Positions 18,832 to 29,480 of a stretch of DNA of 64,000 nucleotides are shown here, one piece after another. A model generated the notes under the pieces. That model was given only the letters and a program-made list of their open reading frames with translations, did not search any database and was not told the origin of the DNA. The stretch lies in assembly GCA_039105265.1 (NCBI GenBank), contig JAPFFF010000014.1:372001-436000 (forward strand), given 5' to 3'. Source of the stretch: Tritrichomonas musculus. Taxonomy: Eukaryota > Parabasalia > Tritrichomonadida > Tritrichomonadidae. Position 1 is the stretch's first letter. Each line of letters begins with the position of its first letter. The translations under genes and the position numbers were made by a program.

Positions 18832-21800
18832 TCATTTGAGCTGAGATTTAATGAGCTCAAATGAATCTTTAACCTCAGCATTTTCTGGATCTAATTCAAG
18901 CGCTTTTTGAACATTTTCTAGAGCTTCGCTAATCTTTTTGACTTTTAACAAAGCTTTAGACATGGTCAAATAAATCTTTGACATCTGTTTGTTAACGACG
19001 TCTTTATCACCACCGTTTTCAATAAGAGTTGAGAAATATTTCAATTTCAACTCAGCATAGTTGATTGCTAATTCAGGTGAATATTCTGCTGCAAGATCAA
19101 CTGCAACAGTATATTCAACACCAACCCAAGGATGCAGTGGAGCAATAATTCGTCCCAAATTGGCTGCTCTATCGGCAAATGCGAAAGCTAATTTCTTTCT
19201 ATCAATTAATTTGGAATAACGAGCAAGCAATGAATAACGAATAATGATTTCTGGGGAAAGCTGATCACTATGACGTTCTTGAATGATGGTAGATGTAAGG
19301 CATGCATTATATGCATTTCCATAATCTCCTTGCTGATCATAGATGAGGCTCATGTAGAAGTAACAAAGTGAAATTCCAGCATCGAAAGGATCTATTGAAT
19401 CAGCATTAGCAATTTGTAAAGCAACATTGAACATTGAAAGAGCTTGTGATGTTGCTCCATCCCTGCTGAAAATTGAAGTTGCAATTTCAACAGCAGCTGT
19501 AAATCTGACATTTCGTGTGAATGGGAATTTAACAAGTGGAGTAATTTCGCAAACATCTTCAATGCCAATAGGATGAGATTCGATATCTTTCCAAGCATAT
19601 AGAGAAACTCCAAAAGAAGAAAGAATACTTCTAATAATTAAGAATCTTTGGCTTGAATTTGGCTTATTTAATTGCTTTGTTCCAAACTTTTCAGAGGCAA
19701 CTTTTGTAACACGATCAAAAAGTTCTGAAAAAGTTGATTCGGAATTTTTAGCGAGTCCAACAAGAGTATTTAAGTCATTAAGAAGCGATTCAATACTTGC
19801 GTTTTCACTTCGTTTTATGTACTTAAATGAACGAGAAATTATTTCAGCTTCAAGAGAAAGACAGAAATATTTCTTGATTATTGAATCTGAAGTACTTTTA
19901 TCGTTTTGAATAAGATTAAGTATTCTGCCAAGATATCTGGCGTTAATTCCTCTAGAGTGCATTTCATGAACAATTGTTTTTCCATCGACAATGAATGAAG
20001 ATTGTTCAACATATTCACGAATAAACTTTGGAATAAGACAATCAACAACAAATTTTGCAATGTCTTTAACATTTTGGGGAAAGCTTTTAGAATTCAAAGA
20101 AGAATCTTTTTCTGAATCAGATGTTAATGCATTAATATCAAACAATGGTCGCGATGCTTCTTCAATTATTTGTCTTCTTCTTTGTTCAAGTTTTTGTGCC
20201 TTTTCTTGATTGTCGCCATCTGATGATTTGCTATTGTAATGATATAGATTTTCTTTGTCTCCACCAAGGTCGATTAGTTCTTTAGAATGCTTTTCAAGTG
20301 CTGAATAATTTGCGAATGAAGTAACAGCTTCTTGACGAATAACGCATCCGTGATGCTTCTGTGGATCTGGATAGTTTGCATCTCGTGGTGTGATTCGTTT
20401 ATAATCACTAATATACAAGAAGCCATCAGTAGAAGATACAGCTGTTGTTTCTGAACTTGTAAATATCGGTTCTTTGCATCCATGAATTGATGAGGCTCCA
20501 ATACCGAGTTTCATCATATCATCTTTGATAATTTGGACAACTTCTGGGTCATTGTTGAATTCTTTTTGTTTGGCATCTTCTCCAGGAACGTAACCATAAA
20601 CAATAGGAGAGCGATGCGCAACAAGACCTGGAATACATGTTTGGCCAATAAATCTGTTTGTAAAGAAATCAACACGGATTGGACGAACAAAGCGAAATGA
20701 TGGCATGGGGGACTCAGAATCCGCTGGCGACGGTTGTTTCAAACCCAAAATTTGCGAATAAACTTGAATTTCGTTATTGATAGTTCGATTAGCAGTGTCA
20801 AAGCCTCCTCGATCTTTATTTGCTTCAGCCAAAACTTCAATTCGAGAAATGAATAAGTCTTGATATAAATAAGAAGATGAACCGCAGAAAGGAACAAGAG
20901 ACCCACGTTCAATAGCAGATACAGCATCTAGTGATTTTGTAACATATTGCTGCTCAAGTTGATTTATAAATGATTCATTCTCACCTGATGCTCTGGCTTC
21001 ATCGATTAAATCGTCTAGAGTCATATTTGATAACGAACTTGTATCGACTTTTTTATTGAATAAACGAAGTTTACTATATTCAGTAATTTGTTCTTTGTCA
21101 TTAGTAATTCTTTCGACAAATATTCTGGAATTATTTTCATGAGTAGAATAATATGGCTGTCGTTCGGCTGAGCGGAGTTTACACCATTTTTCTGAAATTA
21201 AGAAGTAGTTATCTGAGTAAAATTTCGAAAGTGAGCAGATAAGAAGATGCAAAGTTGGAAAAACGTTCTTCTTTTCTGAAAACCACCCTTCCTTGCTTGC
21301 ATAAACAGTAAATGTTTCTTTTTCAATAGTTGTCACTGTTAGCTTTAAAAGGCATCCTTGAAGGAGTTCCTTTGGTGTGAGAGGAGAGTTAGATATATCA
21401 AGATAATTGATTATATAAGGTAAGCTCGAATTTTGATACTTTTCTGGGAAGATCCCTTCCAAATCATTAACTTCTAAGTTTAATGATGGGTACGTGTCGA
21501 TTTCATAGTTTCTTGAAATCCATCCAACAACTGATTGAGTGCAGTCAGTTATTTGTCGATGTGCTGAGTGTGAAAAGCATATTCGCGCAAAGTTTTGTGC
21601 GTGCTCAAGGGCTAGTTGCTCAGTATATGGTAAATGCTGAACTTGTATTGTGAGTTCACCAGTTTTTGAGTCAACCTCTTTTTGCATGTCAAAATTTTCG
21701 TTAAAAATAGATCCTAATTTTGTATTAAGATCGTAATTAGTTAGAAAAACGAGGTCTGGATGAATTCGAAATAATAAATTAATTGTTTGAGGTGTTGGTG

Positions 21801-21882
21801 GAATAACTTCCATTTTAATTGGCTTTAATGGTGGCATAAGAACATTGACTGAAACCGTTGAGCATTCTTCTTTTGAACTCAT
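18832..21882 (-). CDS. Clustered mitochondria (CLU/TIF31-like) protein
   Basis: 1,016 residues from the ATG 21882. The N-terminal 150 residues match a CLU-N/GSKIP-like region. The central CLU domain shows VRPIRVDFFTNRFIGQTCIP, GSSIHGCKEP, and the diagnostic block DGFLYISDYKRITPRDANYPD. The C-terminal third carries tetratricopeptide repeats, ending in SEALENVQKALELDPENAEV. CLU proteins are cytosolic, bind mRNAs encoding organelle proteins and affect mitochondrial distribution. Parabasalids have hydrogenosomes, so the client organelle here would differ. Length is shorter than animal or yeast CLU (about 1,300). There are no frameshifts, and 3' and 5' flanks are short and AT-rich. Confidence 0.88.
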   Translation of the reverse strand: MSSKEECSTVSVNVLMPPLKPIKMEVIPPTPQTINLLFRIHPDLVFLTNYDLNTKLGSIFNENFDMQKEVDSKTGELTIQVQHLPYTEQLALEHAQNFARICFSHSAHRQITDCTQSVVGWISRNYEIDTYPSLNLEVNDLEGIFPEKYQNSSLPYIINYLDISNSPLTPKELLQGCLLKLTVTTIEKETFTVYASKEGWFSEKKNVFPTLHLLICSLSKFYSDNYFLISEKWCKLRSAERQPYYSTHENNSRIFVERITNDKEQITEYSKLRLFNKKVDTSSLSNMTLDDLIDEARASGENESFINQLEQQYVTKSLDAVSAIERGSLVPFCGSSSYLYQDLFISRIEVLAEANKDRGGFDTANRTINNEIQVYSQILGLKQPSPADSESPMPSFRFVRPIRVDFFTNRFIGQTCIPGLVAHRSPIVYGYVPGEDAKQKEFNNDPEVVQIIKDDMMKLGIGASSIHGCKEPIFTSSETTAVSSTDGFLYISDYKRITPRDANYPDPQKHHGCVIRQEAVTSFANYSALEKHSKELIDLGGDKENLYHYNSKSSDGDNQEKAQKLEQRRRQIIEEASRPLFDINALTSDSEKDSSLNSKSFPQNVKDIAKFVVDCLIPKFIREYVEQSSFIVDGKTIVHEMHSRGINARYLGRILNLIQNDKSTSDSIIKKYFCLSLEAEIISRSFKYIKRSENASIESLLNDLNTLVGLAKNSESTFSELFDRVTKVASEKFGTKQLNKPNSSQRFLIIRSILSSFGVSLYAWKDIESHPIGIEDVCEITPLVKFPFTRNVRFTAAVEIATSIFSRDGATSQALSMFNVALQIANADSIDPFDAGISLCYFYMSLIYDQQGDYGNAYNACLTSTIIQERHSDQLSPEIIIRYSLLARYSKLIDRKKLAFAFADRAANLGRIIAPLHPWVGVEYTVAVDLAAEYSPELAINYAELKLKYFSTLIENGGDKDVVNKQMSKIYLTMSKALLKVKKISEALENVQKALELDPENAEVKDSFELIKSQLK

Positions 21883-22441
21883 TGAATAATTGTATTTTTT
21901 TATTTATGTGGCCAGTGGATTGAAAAGATTATCACATTATTTTTATTCAAAATATTGTTTTTATTTCAAATTTATTGAGAAGATTTGTGAATAAAAACAA
22001 TTTTCTTATTCAATTTTCTTATTTTTTTTGTATCATTAAAATGCTTTTTATATTTCAAATCAGACAAAGTGATTAGAGATATTTGAATGATGGAAATGCA
22101 TTAAATTTCATTTATAATAGGTTTTAGTTAATTATTTAAGAAAAAGATTGATTTTTTTAGTTTTATTTATTTTTGATCAAGCAAATATAATCACTTATTT
22201 CGCAATTAAAATTAGTATTATAATCTAAATTTTCATATAATTATGTCTTTTCAGCAATTTTTTAAGAGCAAGATATATTAATTTTAATATCGATTTTGAT
22301 GATTTCACATTTGTGCATTTATATTACCCCATAACATCAATTAAAGAGTGAAAAATCAAAAACAATAAGTAAAAAAATAAAAAAAACTTAAATTGCAAGT
22401 ATATCTATAAACAGATTGCGATAAAATCTTTTTTTTATAAT
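21883..22441. other. AT-rich intergenic, 5' flank of CLU gene
   Basis: No coding frame or repeat recognised. Confidence 0.35.
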
Positions 22442-22588
22442 TTTAAACATATACATGATACTAGAATATATGTTGAAGATTATTGGAATAGAGATATCAA
22501 AGAACCATTTGGCTAGAGAGAATTCGAATGGCTAGAAGATTTTATTTTGATTAAAGGGGATCCGACTCCTTGTTGTCAGCCTTTTTGA
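22442..22588 (+). pseudogene. Short coding relic, unknown family
   Basis: Reads FKHIHDTRIYVEDYWNRDIK, then an in-frame TAG at 22514-22516, then REFEWLEDFILIKGDPTPCC and a stop at 22586-22588. Composition is strikingly protein-like for this AT-rich spacer (several Trp, Asp, Pro codons). There is no start codon. I do not recognise the family. Confidence 0.35.
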
Positions 22589-23428
22589 TATTTCTGATAA
22601 CATTTGGGAATTTATATTTTAATATATTAATTTATATTTATATTACTTTTTTTTAACAGGATGGATTTTAAAATATTTATTTTGATTATAAGATAAAAAC
22701 ATTTTTACAAATTGAATTAAAAAATTCAATAATCTTTTGAAATTTTATTAAATAAATAATTGTTTTTTCGAATGAAAAATAATATTTTTTCATTAATAAA
22801 ATAACTTATTTGAATAAAATAAAGTAACTCTCTTCAAATCTATTGTTTTTTTAAAATAAAATGATAATTTTTGATATATAATGAAAACTTTATATCTTAA
22901 AAAAATGTTTTGATTTTTATTTTAATTTTTTAAGATCTCAGTTTAAATTAATTTTCTGAATTCAGATTTCAAAATTTTAATTTTTTTTTTTTTTGCACAT
23001 TTGTATCCCTATCAATTATAAATTTCATCTTATACATATAATATTAGTACTATAGTACTTTTATATAAGCTTTTAAATCATTAATTTGGGTTTGATATTT
23101 ATTTTTGAGTGGAATATTTAACGTATGTATAAAAACAAGTGAGTCTCTCAATTATCTAGGTAGTGAAATTGAGAGAATAAAGTATTCAAATATTTTTTAC
23201 AAAAACTATTTTATCTTATTAAAAAAAAGATATATTTCATTGATTTGAATATATTTATATTGTAAAATATAATTATTATTATTTTAAATAAATAAATAAA
23301 AAAAAATCATTTTTTAATTTCAATGATATTTGATTGAAATTAAACATTAATAAGGATTATAATCATGAAAACAATATATATATATATATAAAAGCAGATA
23401 TATAATAATAAATAATAGGAAAGATGTT
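22589..23428. other. AT-rich gene-free stretch
   Basis: Contains an inverted CTCTCAATT/AATTGAGAG pair (about 23144-23175) and an (AT)n microsatellite at about 23377-23391. No gene is seen. Confidence 0.35.
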
Positions 23429-23677
23429 TTACTCTCTAATTATAATGCCAGGAAGTAGTTCTGTATAAATTGGTGGAAATTCTTGAAAAACAACACCGCG
23501 TTCATTAGTCAAATACTCTTCTATTGTTTTACACTTATATTGAGGAATATAATTAATATCTTCAATAGGTACTAGGTAAAAATCATTGGAAGTTATTATC
23601 TGAGGGTTTATTGAAATTCCTCTATCTTGCTGCCAAATATCATGTTCATTTGTTGGTCTGACAAAACTTTTTGGAGA
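23429..23677 (-). pseudogene. 82-codon coding relic, C-terminal end of an unknown gene
   Basis: An open frame without a start codon ends at TAA 23429-23431. It reads SPKSFVRPTNEHDIWQQDRG, then NDFYLVPIEDINYIPQYK, TIEEYLTNERGVVFQEFPP and LLPGIIIRE. Composition and codon use are those of a real protein, in contrast with the flanks. No family is recognised. It could be a 5'-truncated relic. Confidence 0.45.
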
Positions 23678-24490
23678 TTATAAGGGGAAATTCCAGTCAC
23701 AAAAAAAGAAGTCTGGCAATTTGTTGGATGATCAAACGAAAAAAAATAAAGTTACACGGCCAACCATCTAAAATTTCAAACAACACATAGAAAATTTCTA
23801 TGAGTTCATTCAAAAAAATGCATTGAAATAACTAGGAAGTAATTTCAATACTTTGAGATATTTCAAAAGATTTTATTTCATTTTGATATAATTTTATTTT
23901 TTTTTGAAAGCTTCTCAGAATCCACTTCCATCTTATTGAATCCACTTCCTAGTTTTTTTATTGACGTTATAAAATAAATAAAAATTTTATTTTTTTTTGT
24001 GAAGTTTACAAAAAAAACAAAGAATTATTATATCTTAAAAATAAACCTGTAAAAAATTTATTTTTTATTGTAATTAGATTTTAATGATTATATAAATAAT
24101 TATAAAATAAGTGAAAATATTAATATCCCTGACACCTGAGTTGATAGATGTTAAAATAAAATAGATAAATAAAAATTAAAAAACATTTTTATCTTATTAA
24201 ATTTATATTTTACATATGGTATAAATGTACTTATATTTTAATGAAATGAAAATAAATATAACCACATTTTTTTTATTAATATCTACAACGAATTAGTAAA
24301 GTTTCGATATCATTAGATTCCTCTTGAATATGATAATATGGAGATTTTTATTAAACGTTTAAATTGTTTATTTTGATTTTTATAAAAATAAAAAAAAAAT
24401 AATAACTTTATATTGAGATATAACAGAAATAAATAAAAAAACCGTTTATTAAAAGAGTCGGAATACCTCTTTTTGATTCTAATATTATTT
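23678..24490. other. AT-rich stretch with a small inverted repeat
   Basis: AACTAGGAAGT (from about 23829) faces ACTTCCTAGTT (about 23945), and GAATCCACTTCC occurs twice (about 23919 and 23938). It looks like a decayed small element. No gene is seen. Confidence 0.35.
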
Positions 24491-24784
24491 CAAGAGAGAT
24501 TGTGCCTCAGCTTTTTGAGAGAACTAATAGAAAAAAATAAGAAGAAAATGTAGAATAATTTATTGAGACTATTCATGTTAAAAAAAAAAGCATTTTTTTA
24601 TGTTACAATATTTTTACCGATCCTTCCTTTTGATGTAAGTCTCGGTAAAAATTATGTAAAAATATAAAAAGATGCATCAATTTTTTTATTTACATAAAGA
24701 TTACTCAAAATAATATTCTCCATTTTTCTCCTATTTTTTCTTTCAATTAGTTCTCTCAAAAAGCTGAGGCACAATCTCTCTTGC
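24491..24784. mobile_element. 294-bp foldback/MITE element with 38-bp perfect TIRs
   Basis: The left arm starts CAAGAGAGATTGTGCCTCAG (24491) and its inverted copy ends at 24784, identical over 38 bp. An inner TTTTTACCGA/TCGGTAAAAA pair (about 24608-24658) adds a second stem. TTTTGATTCTAATATT lies on both sides (about 24472-24487 and 24789-24804), offset by a few bases, so the exact TSD is unclear. No coding content. Confidence 0.7.
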
Positions 24785-25078
24785 AAAAATTTTGATTCTA
24801 ATATTGCTTTAGTTTGAAGAAATTATTGGGAGAGACATTTCAAAGATGATGAAAAATAAGAGATTATCTCTTAAATACATTCAAAAGTGATTAACACAAT
24901 CAAAATTGAAATGCTTTAAATTTAGTGTCTTTATGCTTTTAAACTGAACAAAATTCTTTCACAAAGAGAGAGAGAAAAACGAAATGTTAAACATAAAAAC
25001 AATCACATTTTGAAACCGAAAAAAAAATTTGATTTTAATTCATTCCTCCTTTGTTGTAATAATAATAAAAATATTTAT

Positions 25079-26296
25079 TTAAAGTTCTTCTTCTTTATTA
25101 TTCATATTTCGAGTGTCAGCAAGCCATTCCAACAAAGTATCGATTGATTCTTTCCTAGAAATGAAAGATTGATGCTTTCCTCTTATATCGCTCGTGTTGT
25201 AATTACGACATTGAATGTCAGTACCATTCAATTTCCACTTTTCACATACCATGTCGATTCCCTTTGACATTATCGTACCATCGCCGTCATTGTAAATGAC
25301 CTCACCATCACCGTTTAAGTCATTCAATTTCAAGCCAAACGGAGTTGGCATTCCGCTGTTATAAATAATTCTAACAGGCACGTCTAGTGCTTCATGAAAA
25401 TGAGAAGTATAAATGATATGATCATGAGCAATTTTTAATTGTTTCGAGTTAATTTTATTCACTTTTTTAAGAAAATCAATCACTTTTGGTGCAGTTATAT
25501 TTTCACCTTCAGGTGAAATAAAAACGGTTTCGTTCTCAAATATAATATGGTTTGGAAAATGCGAAAATAATATGGGGAAATTACCTAGCATCTCATCAAG
25601 CTGCTTTATGTGAATGTGCTTGAGTATTGATGGAAGACTTCGGCGATAATAGACAACAATCGACTTCCCAGAGCCAGAGAAAGAAGGAGCAGCAAAAACA
25701 ACACAATTTATATACTTTTGGCGCCATTCTGGAGAAGTATGATAAATTAAATAATGATGTAAAACATTGGCGCCAAAAGAGTGTGTGAGGAAGTTCACTT
25801 TTTTTCCTGTTAGTTTGTACGAATGTTCCACTAAATTGGTCAAATTGTTGTAAAAATTATCTCGTTGAAGAACACCAAGCCTCCAATCATATGGGGCACC
25901 AAATATCGTCTCACCTATTGAAAAGTTATGTTTGATTAATTCTTGAATTATGGGCTCATAGTAAGGTCGTATTATTTTGCCAAACATTTTACCCCCAACT
26001 CCTCGAACTCCTTCAATTCCACCAAAATCAAATGGAACAATGTCAATATTAGGCTGATCAACAATCTCTTTTTTGTCATCATCATAGTCAAGAGTTAACC
26101 AGTGAAAGAAACAACGTAAATTGGATGGTAATAGCATTTTATATGAAATCCAAAACGGGAAAAAGGAAAGGGATTTTGAACATTTAGTTGCATTTTTTTC
26201 TGAAATTGATGAAACGGTAAGACGGCTACCAAATGAACCAGGAATTAAGATCAATGGATGATTTGTTATTTCTAAACAAAATAATAAATGAATCAT
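25079..26296 (-). CDS. LCAT/PDAT-like acyltransferase or phospholipase
   Basis: 405 residues, ATG 26296. An alpha/beta-hydrolase of the lecithin:cholesterol acyltransferase family. HPLILIPGSFGSRL (13-26) matches the N-terminal lid/oxyanion strand. GAPYDWR (133-139) is family-typical. The nucleophile elbow is THSFGA (Ser173), where G/A-H-S-M-G is usual. The acid is GDGT (Asp339) and the histidine is KHQSF (His375), so the triad looks complete. Such enzymes move or release acyl groups from phospholipids. The first 12 residues (MIHLLFCLEITN) are hydrophobic but short; several Asn-X-Ser/Thr sites suggest passage through the secretory route. Length fits the family. Confidence 0.9.
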   Translation of the reverse strand: MIHLLFCLEITNHPLILIPGSFGSRLTVSSISEKNATKCSKSLSFFPFWISYKMLLPSNLRCFFHWLTLDYDDDKKEIVDQPNIDIVPFDFGGIEGVRGVGGKMFGKIIRPYYEPIIQELIKHNFSIGETIFGAPYDWRLGVLQRDNFYNNLTNLVEHSYKLTGKKVNFLTHSFGANVLHHYLIYHTSPEWRQKYINCVVFAAPSFSGSGKSIVVYYRRSLPSILKHIHIKQLDEMLGNFPILFSHFPNHIIFENETVFISPEGENITAPKVIDFLKKVNKINSKQLKIAHDHIIYTSHFHEALDVPVRIIYNSGMPTPFGLKLNDLNGDGEVIYNDGDGTIMSKGIDMVCEKWKLNGTDIQCRNYNTSDIRGKHQSFISRKESIDTLLEWLADTRNMNNKEEEL

Positions 26297-26800
26297 TTGA
26301 AAATGAAGCAGTATTGATCTTCTTTTTTTTCAAGTATTCAATCTTTAATGTAAAAATATTCAAAAAATTCTGAGAAATTCTTCGAGTTGTGAAAAATGAG
26401 AGAAAAAGACGACAAAAATTTCAAATATTAATGCTTTTCAATCAAGCATTTCTATCTGGTAAATTAATATAATATCTTTAATTTCTACAGCTTTACCATA
26501 TATTTTTGATTTGTTTTATTTATATTATGATTTTGATTATTATAAATTATTTTTTTTTTTATTGTATCTGTACCTACCAATTTGATGCAAATCAAATCAA
26601 AAGTCAGCAAATAACTACAATCATGTATTATGGAATTCTTTAACAGTGAATTTCATAATCTTGAAGTTCAAGCTTAAGATATGGTATTATGCTGCAGAGA
26701 GCACAATATTTTAGGAATTATCAGTTATTTAAAAAAGCTTCAATTCCATTATTTTCAACTTCAAATAACAATTGAGCCTTCTTCAATTGTGATCAAAATG
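26297..26800. other. Intergenic, left flank of the inverted duplication
   Basis: AT-rich. A weak plus-strand open stretch with one stop (about 26630-26805, LCCREHNILGIISYLKK) has an ankyrin-like ring, but the evidence is too thin to call. The duplication boundary lies at about 26801. Confidence 0.3.
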
Positions 26801-26969
26801 CTTGGTAAATAGCATTATATTGATTGTATATAATGTAAAACTCTTTTTTTCCTATAAACTCATTTTTCTTTTAATTTACTCTGAGGAAAAAACTTGGGAT
26901 CATCAGTAATAAATTTTTTATAATAATGAAATATAAAAAGATAAATGAAAAAAGATGAATTTTTATTAT

Positions 26970-28226
26970 TTAAGTATTTGTTACGTTAGCTAATGATATA
27001 ATGCCAAGAGATTCTCTATCATAATATCTTGGGATTGAGATTTCTCTTAGTGATGAACATCCTTGAAAAGCTTTATCTCCAATTTCAGTTACAGATTTTG
27101 GAATGAATACTTTCCTCAGTAATGAACAACCAAAGAAAGCATGAGATCCAATTGTTGTTACTGATGATGGAATTTTGATTTGAGCTAATGATAAACATTG
27201 AGAGAAAGCGTCATCACCGATTTTGGTCACAGATGATGGACTTACAAATGTAATTTGTGCTAATGAATTACATTGAGCAAAAGCAGAATCACCAATTATC
27301 TTTACTGATGAAGGAATTGCGATTTGTGTAATTAATAAACATCCACAAAAAGATTTTGGTCCAATTGAAGTTACATTTGATGGTATTATGATTTGTGCCA
27401 AAAATGAACATCCATAGAAAGTAATATTTTCAATCGAAGTTACAGAAGAAGGAATTGCGATTTGTGTCAATGCTGAACATTGAGAGAAAGCACCAATACC
27501 AATTTCCTTTACAGATGAAGGAATTGCAATCTGCGCTAATGATTCACATTCAGCAAAACTAAAATTTCCAATAACAGTCACCGAAGAAGGAATTAATACC
27601 TGCGTTAATGATGTACAATTTCTAAAAGAACTTTTTCCAATTGAAGTTACAGATGATGGAATTGTGATTTGAGCTAGTAATTGACACCCACAGAAAGTAC
27701 CATCTCCGATTCTTTTTACAGATGATGGAATTACAATCTCCTTTAATGATGAACATAAATAAAAAGTATATGATCCAATTGATTTTACAGATGATGGAAT
27801 TTTGAGATGTATTAATGAAGAGCAAAAATAGAAAACGTTACTTCCAATTAAAGTTATTGATGATGGAATTGAAATTTTTTTTAACGATGAACAACTTTCA
27901 AAAACACCATCTTCAATATCAGTTACAGATGATGGAATAAAAATTTTTGTTAGTGATGAACATCCTTTGAAAGCATTATTACCGATTTTGGTTACAGATG
28001 ATGGAATTGCAATCATTGTTAATGATGAACATCCTGAAAAAGCATATGATTTAATTTCAGTAATTGATTGTGGAATTGCAATTTGATTCATCGTTTGATT
28101 ATTAACAAACATTTCATCATTTATTGTTCGTAATTTTGATAGTAAGTAATAAACAAGTTCAATGTCATTATTCTCGGATGCTTTTCGAATAGCAATTTCA
28201 TAAATAATAAAATGATAAAACGACAA
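26970..28226 (-). pseudogene. Ankyrin-TpLRR (BspA-like) reading frame, left arm; no ATG start
   Basis: An open frame of about 418 codons. The first about 40 residues are an ankyrin-like unit (IAIRKASENNDIELVYYLLS). About 16 BspA/TpLRR repeats of 23 residues follow (IPSSVTSIGxxAFxxCSSLTQI). The 5' end has only TTG; the first ATG lies deeper, at MFVNN. It is in the same frame as the DUF3447 gene upstream (28326-29480), separated by one TAA and 99 open nucleotides coding a hydrophobic stretch. It is therefore best seen as the 3' half of one broken DUF3447-ankyrin-TpLRR gene rather than an independent gene. TpLRR proteins of trichomonads are often linked to adhesion or phagocytosis, but there is no signal peptide here. 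Confidence 0.7.
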
Positions 28227-28325
28227 AAATATATTTATGAAGATTAATTTTATTAGAAATATTAAAATATTTGAGAATTTTATATATATGTAATAAAATA
28301 TTATTTTTTCAAAAAAAAGATTATT

Positions 28326-29480
28326 TTAAAATATTATACAAAACACTATAATTTTCAAAATTATTCTCTTTTCAATTTCTTTTTCTTTTTCTTTCATTAA
28401 AAAATCAACAATTTTATAATAATTATAAAAACACAAAGAGAGTAATCCTTGTTCTTTAATTTGATCTGTTTGGAAATAGAAATAATTATGATATTTCAAA
28501 CTTTTCATAAGAAGTAATTCTTTTGTTTGTTTTGATTCGGTTTCTTGTTGAGACATCAAACTATCTTGAATGTAAACTGAAAAATCATTGTGATGGCATT
28601 TAATCGATTCAATTAAACATGTTGAATATATGCCATATTTTGATTCAGGTAGAGCAATTCTATTTGATTCAATAAGATGAATAAGATCTGCATTTTTCGA
28701 ATGAATTGAATAAAGCCATAATGATGGTTTCAATTCAACTTGATTCATTAACAAAAATCGAAAAATTTGAATCGAACCAAAAAATGCTGAATATTCAATA
28801 AGTGATGTACTTTTGTTATTATTTAAAAATGAATTTGTTTCAAAAATTGATGATGGAATTTGACTTGATGGTGAAATACTTTTCTTAATTATATATGTAA
28901 TGAAATCTTCAACTGAATCATTGCGAATCAATGAACAAATATATGAATCGTTTTCGCCTTCTTGACGCTTCTCTTCAAAATTTTCGAATATTGTTGGACT
29001 GAGAGATAAAAGATCTTTTTTAACCTCTTTCATTTTTTCTTCACCTTTGAATCGTTCAAGTTCTGGATAGAAAAAGTGACAATAACAGTTACCATTAGGT
29101 TCTGTTTCGTTAACCATATAATTGTATATATTTTCTGAAATACAGATGATGTCGTTCGTTAATAGAAAATGAAGAATTAACTTGTTGCTTTCGAATATGT
29201 GGAATATTTTGTCATTTGATAAGGTCTGTTTGATTTGCTCTTTATAATGCTGAAGAATTTGTCTTAACTTTTGGATGAAATGAGCATTTCTGTGATGATG
29301 GTCACTAATGCTTTTGATTGTTAATAGAAATTGAGTCATTTCTTCTCTATCTTCTTCAACGCGACAATTTCTCAGATTTGTACATAATTTTTCAAATTGC
29401 TGACTTTTTTCCTCGGATTCCTCTAAAAACTCCAGAATAACATCATAAAGTTTTTTCTTACATTCTATATAGCTTTCCAT
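28326..29480 (-). CDS. DUF3447 / ankyrin-type protein, left arm copy
   Basis: 384 residues from the ATG 29480 (MESYIECKKKLYDVILEFLE). The N-terminal helical region (about 1-130) matches the trichomonad module that precedes DUF3447. The ankyrin-like DUF3447 core follows: SIIEYSAFFGSIQIFRFLL-type unit (here SLIEYSAFFGSIQIFRFLLM), SLWLYSIHSKNADLIHLIES and CLIESIKCHHNDFSVYI. The protein ends KEIEKRIILKIIVFCIIF at a TAA, and the same frame then stays open into an ankyrin-TpLRR region. A protein-interaction scaffold in the cytosol is likely. It is near-identical to the right-arm gene (34515-35663), differing by three substitutions and two residues. Confidence 0.85.
   Translation of the reverse strand: MESYIECKKKLYDVILEFLEESEEKSQQFEKLCTNLRNCRVEEDREEMTQFLLTIKSISDHHHRNAHFIQKLRQILQHYKEQIKQTLSNDKIFHIFESNKLILHFLLTNDIICISENIYNYMVNETEPNGNCYCHFFYPELERFKGEEKMKEVKKDLLSLSPTIFENFEEKRQEGENDSYICSLIRNDSVEDFITYIIKKSISPSSQIPSSIFETNSFLNNNKSTSLIEYSAFFGSIQIFRFLLMNQVELKPSLWLYSIHSKNADLIHLIESNRIALPESKYGIYSTCLIESIKCHHNDFSVYIQDSLMSQQETESKQTKELLLMKSLKYHNYFYFQTDQIKEQGLLSLCFYNYYKIVDFLMKEKEKEIEKRIILKIIVFCIIF

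Noticed and set aside
24120-24140. End of an element related to element D
   Set aside because: Only a 12-bp match (ACTCAGGTGTCA) to the subterminal part of element D, with no TIR or TSD; could be chance.
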